Shown: in pieces, positions 8,658 through 17,732 of the stretch
Layout: each line of letters starts with the position of its first letter
Position numbering within the stretch: the stretch's first letter is position 1
Origin: Candidatus Woesearchaeota archaeon
GTDB lineage: Archaea; Nanobdellota; Nanobdellia; SCGC-AAA011-G17; GW2011-AR17
Direction: 5' to 3'
Assembly (NCBI GenBank): GCA_016235495.1
Contig: JACRKH010000060.1
Span: 1 to 44,681, forward strand
Length of the DNA: 44,681 nucleotides
The notes under the pieces: model-generated
Databases searched by the model: none
The model's input: the letters and a program-made list of their open reading frames with translations, nothing else
What the model was told of the DNA's origin: nothing
Program-made: the position numbers and the translations under genes

Positions 8658-9227
8658 GTGCAAAAAGACTGTATTTTGATACTTGGAGCAGGGCTCACGG
8701 CAAGTGGAGAACTCACTGCAATAGGGAAGTCCCGAGTGGAAAAAGGACTGGACTGCTACAAGAAAGCCTTGGCTTCTCGTATACTTCTTTGTGGAGGCAA
8801 TCATGCAAGACTGCAAATAAAACCCCCCAAGACAGAAGCCCAGGCAATGTTTGACTACCTTATACAAGAAGGCATATCCATACAGCACCTCTACAAAGAA
8901 GAAAATTCACAGGAAACATTGGGCAATGCATTCTTTGCAAAAAAATTTTTAGAAAAGCAGGGCTGGAAAAATATTATTATTATCACTTCAAATTTTCATG
9001 TTGCACGCACACAATACCTCTTCAAAAAAGTATTTGGGGCAACAGAATATAATATAGAAATAATTCCTTCATTAACATTTCTCAGCCCAGAAGAAATCTT
9101 GCAAAGGATAGAATCAGAAGCAGAAAAAATCCAGGAATCAAAACGCCAGCTGAGTCACATTGAAAATGGAGACAGCAAAGCAATTCAAGAAATAATTTCT
9201 CAGCTCCCACAATATAAAAAACTATAA
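8658..9227 (+). CDS. DUF218 / YdcF-SanA-like protein
   Basis: CILILGAGLTASGELTAIGKSRVEKGLDCYKK, LCGGNH, TSNFHVARTQYLFKKVFG. Confidence 0.88.
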   Translation: MQKDCILILGAGLTASGELTAIGKSRVEKGLDCYKKALASRILLCGGNHARLQIKPPKTEAQAMFDYLIQEGISIQHLYKEENSQETLGNAFFAKKFLEKQGWKNIIIITSNFHVARTQYLFKKVFGATEYNIEIIPSLTFLSPEEILQRIESEAEKIQESKRQLSHIENGDSKAIQEIISQLPQYKKL

Positions 9228-9251
9228 AAAGAAAAGAAGAATCCTAAGCAT

Positions 9252-9602
9252 ATGCAAATCATCAGCAGAGAAGAACTAAAAAAAGCTATTGATCATAAAG
9301 AGAATTATGTACTCATTGATGTGCGTCAGCCTGAAGAATTAAGTTATGGTATCATTCCTACTGCACACAATATTCCTCTTCCTGAACTCCCAGCAGCACT
9401 AAGCATGGATGAGACTTCATTTGAAAAGAAATACCACTTCAAGAAGCCGGCAAAACAAGACAATATTGTATTCTATTGCCGCTCAGGAGGAAGAGCAGCA
9501 CAAGCCACACACTTTGCAGAGCATCAAGGCTACCATGCAAAGAATTATGCTGGCTCCATTTTAGACTGGTCAGAGATTGACAAGAATGTACATGTGTATT
9601 AG
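9252..9602 (+). CDS. Rhodanese-like domain protein
   Basis: VLIDVRQPEEL, HNIPL, FYCRSGGRA active-site Cys. Confidence 0.93.
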   Translation: MQIISREELKKAIDHKENYVLIDVRQPEELSYGIIPTAHNIPLPELPAALSMDETSFEKKYHFKKPAKQDNIVFYCRSGGRAAQATHFAEHQGYHAKNYAGSILDWSEIDKNVHVY

Positions 9603-9641
9603 TACAAAAACTATATAAATCAATAAAGTCAATAAAGAAAT

Positions 9642-9881
9642 ATGTTTATCCTTGCATCACTCATGTTCTTCATGATGTTCATTTTTATCATTCTTGGAGT
9701 GCTTACATTAATATTCTGGATTTGGATGTTTGCTGATGCAATAAAGAAAAAAGACACGGCATGGATAATACTTTTGATCATAGCATTATTTACAGGTTTC
9801 TTCGCATTAGTCTTTGCGCTCATCTATTACTTTACCCTATACAAGAAAAATCCTAGATTGCATAAAAGAAGAAAGAAATAA
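9642..9881 (+). CDS. Small membrane protein
   Basis: Two TM segments and a basic C terminus. Confidence 0.65.
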   Translation: MFILASLMFFMMFIFIILGVLTLIFWIWMFADAIKKKDTAWIILLIIALFTGFFALVFALIYYFTLYKKNPRLHKRRKK

Positions 9882-9913
9882 CTATTTAAAGAGAGCTTTT
9901 TCCCAATCCTAGC

Positions 9914-10360
9914 ATGAAAGAATGTATCATCCCATGTAACTCTGCACTTGCAATCATGGATCGCGCACTGAAAGCAAAGGCTCTCAAGCCAAACTATCTT
10001 CTTGTGAAATATTATGATACCATAACCAGAGAAAAAAGGGAAGGTATTCTCCTCGAAAGTATAGATGGCTTTCCACTAAGCTGTGCACAAGAGCATCTCC
10101 CTTTTCTAGGTATCCTTGGATTCGTCAACGGCAAAGAACCAGCAGAAGGAACAATCCCTCTTCATGAAGTTTTACCAAAAGAAAATGATGAACTTGCCTT
10201 GGCATACATTATCGAAGGGGTCTACAAAGGAAACTTTGGAGAAGCGAACCCGCAAGGTTGCCAAACAATTCTTCAGAATCACAAAGTAAAGAAAACAGAC
10301 CTTGAAGAAAAAGAATATACCCTTCAAGTGCAAACAAAGCCATTACTTTCTAAAGAATAG
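9914..10360 (+). CDS. Hypothetical protein
   Basis: 148-aa ORF in good context. Confidence 0.6.
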   Translation: MKECIIPCNSALAIMDRALKAKALKPNYLLVKYYDTITREKREGILLESIDGFPLSCAQEHLPFLGILGFVNGKEPAEGTIPLHEVLPKENDELALAYIIEGVYKGNFGEANPQGCQTILQNHKVKKTDLEEKEYTLQVQTKPLLSKE

Positions 10361-10769
10361 CTCTCTTCTTTCGAGCTTCCTTATCATCTGGCTCATGCAA
10401 TTTATGCGTTTCTTCCTGCCATGCATATAAATCTGCATTATTTTGTGTATTTGTAGTATAATCACCACCAAACTGCCCGCCAGCCCCATACTCTTTTTGT
10501 TCCTGCACTGCAGGCTTGAAACTTTCTGCGTAGGCAGCCACTTGATTTTCTAAGGGATTGTTTTTCTCCCTTTCTTTTCTCAGCACCTCAGATTCATCTT
10601 TTATTTTTTGTTCAATAGCTATAGACTTTAGAATAACTTTCTGCTCTTCCTCAGCAGCAGCTTCAGGAGCATCCTCATTATCCTCTCCACTCTTCGGAGT
10701 CTCTTCCTTCTCCTCTAAAAGCCTCCTCAGGAGCTCTTTCTCATCCAGTGGTCTTGCTGAAAAATCCAT
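10350..10769 (-). CDS. Hypothetical charged protein
   Basis: 139-aa ORF, Glu/Lys-rich, disordered-looking. Confidence 0.6.
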   Translation of the reverse strand: MDFSARPLDEKELLRRLLEEKEETPKSGEDNEDAPEAAAEEEQKVILKSIAIEQKIKDESEVLRKEREKNNPLENQVAAYAESFKPAVQEQKEYGAGGQFGGDYTTNTQNNADLYAWQEETHKLHEPDDKEARKKRAIL

Positions 10770-10799
10770 GCTTATATAGTGTCACCCAGCCTTAAAAAG

Positions 10800-11078
10800 C
10801 TATTCCCACTGGCATTTTCCTGAGAAACAGCCGCAGGAGACTCCAGCAGCCTGAGCATCATAACAATCCCTATATTCGCAGGTGCTCACAGAGGGCTCAG
10901 CAGAAGCGGACTGGCATATTTGCGAGGAGCAGCCCCCCACAGCACAGTCGCTATTCCGACTGCAGTCAGCCAGAGAAGAAGTCCCGCAGAATGCAGAACT
11001 ATTTTTTTCTTCAACAACAGCAGGGCTGCTGCATGCCACAAGAAAAATACCCAGAAAAAGAAACAACAAGTTTTTCAT
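10800..11078 (-). CDS. Putative lipoprotein with eight-cysteine-cluster-like domain
   Basis: MKNLLFLFLGIFLVAC lipobox; CSRNSDCAVGGCSSQIC..CEYRDCY..CGCFSGKCQW. Confidence 0.7.
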   Translation of the reverse strand: MKNLLFLFLGIFLVACSSPAVVEEKNSSAFCGTSSLADCSRNSDCAVGGCSSQICQSASAEPSVSTCEYRDCYDAQAAGVSCGCFSGKCQWE

Positions 11079-11150
11079 ACGAATACTAACCTTTACCACT
11101 TAATAAAATTTGTGGGAAACAATTAAATAGCATGAAAAGAATGTCTAACT

Positions 11151-11594
11151 ATGAAAAGAGTCATGCTCAAAAGCAAAGATCTCAACAAACTTCTTGAAGA
11201 ATATCATTTTGAAGCAAAAAAGAAAGATATAGTAGAATGTGTGGAAAACAAAGTCATACTTATCAATAAAATCCCTTCATTTTTCTACTATGAAAAGAAG
11301 CTTATCCCAACAGTAAGAATGCTTGCACAAAAAAGTCTCTTAAAAGAAATAATAGTAGACATGGGTGCAGTAAAATTTGTTATTGGAGGAGCAGACATCA
11401 TGCGCCCTGGGATAATAGAAATGGACTCAGAAATCAAAGAAGGAGAAGCCGTAGTCATTCTCGATGCAAACAATAAGAAACCTTTGGCAGTAGGTATCGC
11501 ACTCTTTGACGGAAAGACAATGCAATCCATGAGTTCAGGAAAAGTAATAAAGAATATCCATCAAGTGGGTGATGAAATCTGGAAAACTATTTAG
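11151..11594 (+). CDS. Archaeal PUA-domain RNA-binding protein
   Basis: GGADIMRPGIIEMDSEIKEGEAVVILDANNKKPLAVGIALFDGKTM. Confidence 0.85.
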   Translation: MKRVMLKSKDLNKLLEEYHFEAKKKDIVECVENKVILINKIPSFFYYEKKLIPTVRMLAQKSLLKEIIVDMGAVKFVIGGADIMRPGIIEMDSEIKEGEAVVILDANNKKPLAVGIALFDGKTMQSMSSGKVIKNIHQVGDEIWKTI

Positions 11595-12373
11595 TCAAAA
11601 GAAATAGGATTTGCCTTTTCCTTCGCTGTAACTAAGTATGCCAATCCTTCTTCACCAAATCTTCCCTCAACACTTCTCCTCCAGAATTCATAAGGATAAT
11701 ATCCTGTGTCTTGATGTATTGAATCGCTAGTATGAGGATTTCCATGAATGAGAATACGCGCAAGATTTTGTCTTGTAGGAAGAATTTTTGTTTCCATAAG
11801 TGAAGCAAGATGTTCATGCTCTTGGATAAATCGTTGTATTCTTTCAACATAGGTGTTTGCAGCTTCCAAAAAGTGTGGATTTCCTGCATAGACTTCGTGT
11901 AGAGCCTCACCAAAACCATCTAATTTATCTGCAAAGGCGACCAATTGTGCTTCAGCTTTTTTTTGTTCACAAGCCAGAAAAAGAAGATGTCCATAAACAA
12001 AACCATTGATACTGCCTTGATTATATCTCTGAGATAAGCTAAAGATTTCTCTTTTTCTCTCCATTTGCAAAGCAGAAATTTCTTCTAAAGAAAGTCGTTC
12101 TTTATGCTTAGAAGTCTCCTCACCCTTTATCATCTCTGTATCATCATGGATAACAGCAATCGCTCGAGCAAGAGAGACATTGAGAGGCAGAGGATAGTCG
12201 CTTTGAAGAAGAGGAAGAAGATCATCAACAAGACCCAATACTTTTCGAGTATGAAAAAGAACATTTGTTCTATAAATCATGGGGCTCTTGCCATGGAACC
12301 TTTTCAGACCGCCAAGAATAGCCTCTCTTTGACCACAGTTCTGTACTTCAACAGAAGGATATGCATTCATCAA
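11591..12373 (-). CDS. HD-domain hydrolase
   Basis: VLFHTRKV, AIAVIHDDTEMI, VAFADKLDGFGEAL HD-type motifs. Confidence 0.75.
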   Translation of the reverse strand: MMNAYPSVEVQNCGQREAILGGLKRFHGKSPMIYRTNVLFHTRKVLGLVDDLLPLLQSDYPLPLNVSLARAIAVIHDDTEMIKGEETSKHKERLSLEEISALQMERKREIFSLSQRYNQGSINGFVYGHLLFLACEQKKAEAQLVAFADKLDGFGEALHEVYAGNPHFLEAANTYVERIQRFIQEHEHLASLMETKILPTRQNLARILIHGNPHTSDSIHQDTGYYPYEFWRRSVEGRFGEEGLAYLVTAKEKANPISFD

Positions 12374-12462
12374 GCAAACAAAAAAGAACTGCCTTAAAAA
12401 ACTTTCCTTTTTAAAGACACTGAGGAGAAAGTATAAAAACAGAAGTATATGCCAAAGTATCT

Positions 12463-14562
12463 ATGTGCAGCATCATTGGAGCAATACAAAGCAGAGAAGC
12501 ATTTACATTTGTTCAGCAAGGACTATCTATAATGCACGAACGAGGAAGGGATGCATCAGCATACTTCGACGGGAAAATGCATTACGCGCAAAATCCCATT
12601 ACACTTCCCCCCTCTACTGCAGAAACTATTATAGGCCATGGCCTGCATGCAATAGTCAGCACATTGCCACAACCTTTGCAGGAAGCAAATGCAGTCTTCG
12701 CAGCAAACTGTGAAATCTACAACTGGAAAGAGCTCGCAAAAGAGCACAAACTCACTGTACGCAACGATGCAGAACTGCTTTTCAAACTGCTTCAGAAGGA
12801 AGGAATAGAAAAAACACTTCCCAAAATTCGAGGAGTCTATGCTTTTGTCTACCTTCAGAACAATACTCTCTACCTTGTAAGAGACATTCTTGGAATCAAA
12901 CCATTATTTTACGAGAAAAAGAATGGATTTCGTTTTGCATCAGAAAAAAAAGTACTTTCTTTAACAGCAACAGAACTCAATCCAAGAACAATACTGGCAT
13001 ATAACCTGAAAACAAAAAAACTTTCAACAAAAAAACGCCCTTTCTTTGCACTCAAACCTTTGCTCACAAAAGATATTCTGAATCAAGTAGAGAAGAAATT
13101 AAAAGAAGCAGTGATGATAAGAATACCTGAACAAAAATTCGCATTGCTTTTCTCTGGAGGTTTAGACTCAGTCCTCATTGCAAAATATCTCCAGGAATCT
13201 GGAAAAGATTTCACCTGTTACACCGCAGCAACGGATGAAAAAAGTCCTGACCTTCTCGCAGCAAAAGCAGCTGCAAAAGAAATGAAATTAAAACTAAAAT
13301 ATACACTCATTTCCAAAGAAGAGACAAAAAAATATCTTCAGAAGATTATCCCTCTCATCGAAGACAACAATGTTGTCAAAGTTGGAGTAGCACTTCCATT
13401 ATATATTGCTGCAGAACAAGCACAGAAGGATGCTAATAAAGTTATTTTCTCAGGCTCAGGTGCAGATGAACTCTTTGCAGGCTACCATCGCTACAAAGCA
13501 AGCGCTCTAGACAAGCTCAACAAAGACTGCTATTCTGATATTCTCAAAATATACGAAAGAAATTGTTACAGGGATGATGTTATTACGATGAACAATAATT
13601 TGGAGCTTCGCGTCCCATTCCTTGATAAAGAACTTGTTGCTTTGACATTGCGTATTCCTCCTGAATGGAAACTGCATGAAGGAACAGAAAAATATATTCT
13701 GAGAGAAATAGCAAAACAGAAAGGGATTCCAACACAGTTTGCAGAGAGAAAAAAAGTAGCAGCACAGTATGGTTCTGGCTTTGATAAAATTCTTGAAAAA
13801 TTAGCAAAGGAAGAAAAGAAAAACAAATCAGCATACCTTGCACAGTTCTCCTCAGTAAAAAATCTAAAGCTAGGAGCACTCATCAGCGGTGGAAAAGACA
13901 GTCTGCTTGCAGCATACATTATGAAGCAGCAAAACTACGAACTCTCCTGTCTCATCACCATAAAAAGTAAGAACACTGCGTCCTATATGTTTCATACTCC
14001 AAATATTCATCTTGCAGAACTCCAAGCAGAAGCAATGCAAGTACCAATTATTATTCAGGAGACAAAAGGAAACAAAGAAGGAGAGCTAAAAGATTTAGAG
14101 AAAGCATTGAAAGAAGCAAAGAAGAAATATAAGATTGAAGGAGTTATTTCTGGAGCACTCTATTCTAATTATCAGCGAGAAAGAATAGAAAGAATTGCAG
14201 ATAAATTAGGATTAAAGATCTTTTCTCCATTATGGCACATGGATCAGGAAAAAGAACTACAACAGCTCTTAGATCTAAAATTCCATTTCATACTCAGTGC
14301 AGTAGCAGCAGAAGGGCTAAATCACTCCTGGCTAGGAAGAGAGATAACAAAGAAAGACTTAGAAAATTTAAAAGAATTAAATAAGAAATATGGCATAAAT
14401 ATTGCCGGTGAGGGAGGGGAATATGAGTCCCTCGTTTTAAATTGTCCACTCTTTCATAAAAAAGTTCAAATTAAGGATGCAGAAATAATAATGGAGAATG
14501 AAAACACTGGGGTGTATAAAATTAAGAAAGCAGCGTTAAGTTTAAATAGATGCTTTACATAG
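12463..14562 (+). CDS. Asparagine-synthetase-like (GATase II + PP-loop) fused to Dph6-like diphthine-ammonia ligase domain
   Basis: N-terminal MCSIIGAI (Cys2 nucleophile), LFSGGLDSVLIA; C-terminal ALISGGKDSLLAAYIM, HSWLGREI, GEGGEYESLVLNCPLF. Confidence 0.92.
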   Translation: MCSIIGAIQSREAFTFVQQGLSIMHERGRDASAYFDGKMHYAQNPITLPPSTAETIIGHGLHAIVSTLPQPLQEANAVFAANCEIYNWKELAKEHKLTVRNDAELLFKLLQKEGIEKTLPKIRGVYAFVYLQNNTLYLVRDILGIKPLFYEKKNGFRFASEKKVLSLTATELNPRTILAYNLKTKKLSTKKRPFFALKPLLTKDILNQVEKKLKEAVMIRIPEQKFALLFSGGLDSVLIAKYLQESGKDFTCYTAATDEKSPDLLAAKAAAKEMKLKLKYTLISKEETKKYLQKIIPLIEDNNVVKVGVALPLYIAAEQAQKDANKVIFSGSGADELFAGYHRYKASALDKLNKDCYSDILKIYERNCYRDDVITMNNNLELRVPFLDKELVALTLRIPPEWKLHEGTEKYILREIAKQKGIPTQFAERKKVAAQYGSGFDKILEKLAKEEKKNKSAYLAQFSSVKNLKLGALISGGKDSLLAAYIMKQQNYELSCLITIKSKNTASYMFHTPNIHLAELQAEAMQVPIIIQETKGNKEGELKDLEKALKEAKKKYKIEGVISGALYSNYQRERIERIADKLGLKIFSPLWHMDQEKELQQLLDLKFHFILSAVAAEGLNHSWLGREITKKDLENLKELNKKYGINIAGEGGEYESLVLNCPLFHKKVQIKDAEIIMENENTGVYKIKKAALSLNRCFT

Positions 14563-14981
14563 CAAAAAGTGTGGTAGCAGGCTCAGTTTATGGGGGTAGA
14601 GACTCAATTGATTCCTATTTGGATATATTGAGACAAAGCTATGCAGGAATAGAAAGGATACTCAGAAGAGTACAAGAACACCAAGAAAGAATAAGAAATT
14701 TCAGTCCTGAGAATGCAATAGAAGATTTCTTACCAAAAGGAAATATTGAAGCAAAAACTGAAGAAACAATTCCTTACACAGAAAAAGGAAATACCAGAGA
14801 ATATCTAGTATCTAACTCAGAAGAATATAAGAGAGCAATAAGAGAAAGTGGTGCTTTCATTCGCGCAAGGGCAATAAGTCATGGTTCTGCAAAGGTTACA
14901 ATAAAGATGAAAGAAAATTCCCAAGATTCTAATATGACAACACAGAGCTATACAATTGAGTTATGGGTAAAAGATTTGTGA
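14550..14981 (+). CDS. Hypothetical protein
   Basis: 143-aa ORF. Confidence 0.55.
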   Translation: MLYIAKSVVAGSVYGGRDSIDSYLDILRQSYAGIERILRRVQEHQERIRNFSPENAIEDFLPKGNIEAKTEETIPYTEKGNTREYLVSNSEEYKRAIRESGAFIRARAISHGSAKVTIKMKENSQDSNMTTQSYTIELWVKDL

Positions 14982-14983
14982 AA

Positions 14984-15289
14984 CTAAAATCGATATAAAC
15001 ACTTCTTTAAATTCACCTTCCCATTCTCAAAAGCAACACCTTCATTTTCTAATAACATTCTTTTCTCTTCAATTTCAATGCCACTCTTTTTTCCTTTAAA
15101 TCCACCTAAAGAACCATTAGAAGCAACAACTCTATGACAGGGTACTTCTGGTGCATAAGGATTTTTTTTCAGTGCTTGGCCTATTGCCTGGTATGCCTTC
15201 GTATGCAAAGCTTTTCCTATCTCCTTGTATGTGCTTACTTTTCCAGAAGGAATTTTTTTACAGAGAGTATAGACTTTTTCCGCAAGCAT
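14984..15289 (-). CDS. ogt: Methylated-DNA-protein cysteine methyltransferase (MGMT/Ogt)
   Basis: IPSGKVSTYKEIG, PYAPEVPCHRVVASNGSLGGF. Confidence 0.93.
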   Translation of the reverse strand: MLAEKVYTLCKKIPSGKVSTYKEIGKALHTKAYQAIGQALKKNPYAPEVPCHRVVASNGSLGGFKGKKSGIEIEEKRMLLENEGVAFENGKVNLKKCLYRF

Positions 15290-15366
15290 AAGAGGAGAAT
15301 AGTCTTGATAAATAAAAGCTTTTCACTTCCTAAATACTTATAAATTTAAATTCTAAAAAAATAACC

Positions 15367-15702
15367 ATGCAATCAGAAGGAGGAACATATAATCCCTTTG
15401 GAAATCAAAAAGTAGGTCTGCGAGAGAGAGCATACTTAACAGGAATTCTTGGGAGTAATGGCTTCAAACAATACACTTCTCCAGAGCATTCAGGAAAAAT
15501 TCTCCTCGCATATAGGCCTTATAGGAACGAAGATCTTCTTCTGAAAACAGAGGGATGGATTGATATAAAAACGGGAAAAGTCTTCACAACAGGAAAAAAC
15601 CTTGCAGCATTGATGGGTAGGCTAAATGAAAGAACATTTATTCAAGGTCTAGAGAAATCCCTATCGGACAATGGTCAGAACCCTGCACTTCATCCTGAAT
15701 AA
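15367..15702 (+). CDS. Hypothetical protein
   Basis: 111-aa ORF; 3' end overlaps convergent xth. Confidence 0.5.
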   Translation: MQSEGGTYNPFGNQKVGLRERAYLTGILGSNGFKQYTSPEHSGKILLAYRPYRNEDLLLKTEGWIDIKTGKVFTTGKNLAALMGRLNERTFIQGLEKSLSDNGQNPALHPE

Positions 15703-16399
15703 AAGCACTTTTTACTTTCTTCATCAAATCCTTGCTCACATAGAAATAATCAATGCGCCAGCCAACATTTCTCTTTCGTGCACCCGCACGCTGTGACCAC
15801 CAGGAGTATTGTACTCTCTCAGGATGCATCATTCTAAAACTATCCACCATGCCTTCCTTTTCAAATGTATCTAACCAATCTCTTTCTACCCTCATAAACC
15901 CAGAAATATCCTCATTATCTTTTGGCCGTGCAAGATCAATTTCATTGTGCGCAGTATTCACATCACCACAAACAATGAGATGCTTTGTATGTTTTTTACA
16001 GAATTTTAGAAACTCTTCATAGAACTCCAACTTATACTGCAAACGCTCTTCTCGTGCCTTTCCATTAGGGAAATAAATATTCATAAGAATAAATTGTTTG
16101 AACTCCAAAACAAGAATCCTTCCTTCAGTATCAAACTTTGTATGCCCTCCAAAACCAGACACCACAGACAAGGGTTTTTCTTTAGTATAACAGGCAACAC
16201 CACTGTATCCTTTTTTTTCAGCGGCAGAAAAGTACACATGATAACCATCAACCTTTGTAAGTTTCTCACCCAATTGATCCGGATGTGCCTTTGTTTCTTG
16301 CACGCAAAGAATGTCTGGTTTTTCTTTATGAAAATAATCCAAGAAACCTTTTTTCTCTACAGCACGAATGCCATTCACATTCCATGAAATAATTTTCAT
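15638..16399 (-). CDS. xth: Exodeoxyribonuclease III / AP endonuclease
   Basis: MKIISWNVNGIRA, ILCVQETK, GDVNTAH, GSDHCPIGI. Confidence 0.95.
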   Translation of the reverse strand: MKIISWNVNGIRAVEKKGFLDYFHKEKPDILCVQETKAHPDQLGEKLTKVDGYHVYFSAAEKKGYSGVACYTKEKPLSVVSGFGGHTKFDTEGRILVLEFKQFILMNIYFPNGKAREERLQYKLEFYEEFLKFCKKHTKHLIVCGDVNTAHNEIDLARPKDNEDISGFMRVERDWLDTFEKEGMVDSFRMMHPERVQYSWWSQRAGARKRNVGWRIDYFYVSKDLMKKVKSAFIQDEVQGSDHCPIGISLDLE

Positions 16400-16501
16400 C
16401 TTTTTTAGATAGAACTTTTGCTATATAATCGTTTCTGAAAATCTTTCCGTTTTTTCTAGTAAAAGTTTATGAATGCAACCTAACCCATTCTCTTTGGAGG
16501 G

Positions 16502-16702
16502 GGCTCTGTAGAAAACTTCAATAAAACCCCATTAGGAGCCTTAAAATTGCTCTACTTCTTATAAATAGGTATTGTTTTATAAAACTAATTTTTATGCAGA
16601 GATATTTTCCCGAGGATGAAAACAATTTTTGAAATTATTAGGAGGTTTGTTTAGTGAGCATATGGCCTAGATCTATCAAATCTGGAACATTTCTACAGAG
16701 CC
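16502..16702. repeat. 13-nt inverted repeat arms GGCTCTGTAGAAA / TTTCTACAGAGCC in an intergenic region
   Basis: 16502-16514 and 16690-16702 exact reverse complements. Confidence 0.6.
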
Positions 16703-16745
16703 TCAGTAAGGAAAACCTTAAATAAACAGGAGCTACTAGAAGGTC

Positions 16746-17318
16746 ATGCCTATTGGATTTGGAAGAAAGAGTGAACCTCAAAAAGATATAACCCTTGAAA
16801 GCTTGAAAGATGTAGAAAAGTTTTTTATTGTTGAAATAAGGGCATTTCAAGAGTTTGAAGGTGACCTCCTCATAGAACTCAGAGAAATAAAAGATCTTGA
16901 GCATAATTTTAGAACTATACTTCTCCAAATGGAATCATTAGAGAAACTTGCCAAAGCAAGGACAGAAATTTTTCAGAACCTCCTTACAGAGATACAAAAA
17001 GACAAGACCAAAGTGAATATTGAATATTGTCAAGAAAGATTTCGTATGATTGAAGCCATCGATAAACAATTAGGCCCAATGCTTGGATCTGTAAATGCTA
17101 AGCTTGATGAACTAACTTTAACTCAAACACATGCACTATATGCTAAAAATAAAGAGAATCATAAAAAAATGCAAAAGATTGATGAAGATGCAAGAAAGCT
17201 TCGTTCCTGGGTATATGCAATTCAGACAAATATGAATTCTTATAAAGAAAGTCTTATGGATATGACCAATCGAGTGCAAAGACTATTCTTTGAAAGGCAA
17301 CGAAGAGAAATGAAATGA
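16746..17318 (+). CDS. Hypothetical coiled-coil protein
   Basis: 190-aa helical ORF. Confidence 0.7.
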   Translation: MPIGFGRKSEPQKDITLESLKDVEKFFIVEIRAFQEFEGDLLIELREIKDLEHNFRTILLQMESLEKLAKARTEIFQNLLTEIQKDKTKVNIEYCQERFRMIEAIDKQLGPMLGSVNAKLDELTLTQTHALYAKNKENHKKMQKIDEDARKLRSWVYAIQTNMNSYKESLMDMTNRVQRLFFERQRREMK

Positions 17319-17446
17319 CCAAACAAAATATTATGGAAGAAACAGAGCTTACAGAGTACACCAAAAGAGAATTAAAAAGAACCAGAGCAACACCAAAAAG
17401 CAAGTATGTTTCTAATGACGAATTACGAAAAAAGCTTTTACAATAA
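17315..17446 (+). CDS. Putative antitoxin (43 aa)
   Basis: MTKQNIMEETELTEYTKRELKRTRATPKSKYVSNDELRKKLLQ, immediately before a RelE-like frame; not in track. Confidence 0.65.
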   Translation: MTKQNIMEETELTEYTKRELKRTRATPKSKYVSNDELRKKLLQ

Positions 17447-17697
17447 GTTTTACTGCAGAGTGGTCTCCTAAGGCTCAAAAGAATCTTGCTTCCCTAGCAA
17501 AAGATATCCAGCTAAAAATTACAGAGAAAATAAAGTTTATAGAAGAAGACCCATTCAAATATGTAGAACATTTTGAGAAAGAAGGTCTTTACAAACTTAG
17601 ATTTGGGAAGTATAGAACTTTGCTAAGCATAAATTTCAAAGAGAAAATTCTTTTTATTGAGATATTTGATAAAAGAGGAAGAGTCTACAAGAGGTAG
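17422..17697 (+). CDS. RelE-like toxin lacking an ATG start
   Basis: ...FTAEWSPKAQKNLASLAKDIQLKITEKIKFIEEDPFKYVEHFEKEGLYKLRFGKYRTLLSINFKEKILFIEIFDKRGRVYKR; open from after stop 17416-17418; only ATT/ATA candidates near the N terminus. Confidence 0.7.
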   Translation: MTKKAFTISFTAEWSPKAQKNLASLAKDIQLKITEKIKFIEEDPFKYVEHFEKEGLYKLRFGKYRTLLSINFKEKILFIEIFDKRGRVYKR

Positions 17698-17732
17698 AAA
17701 CCTTTATATTTCCCCAAAAAATCCACATCTGT

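Noticed and set aside
13566-13919. Minus-strand ORFs inside the AsnB-Dph6 gene
   Set aside because: Antisense to a clearly conserved enzyme.
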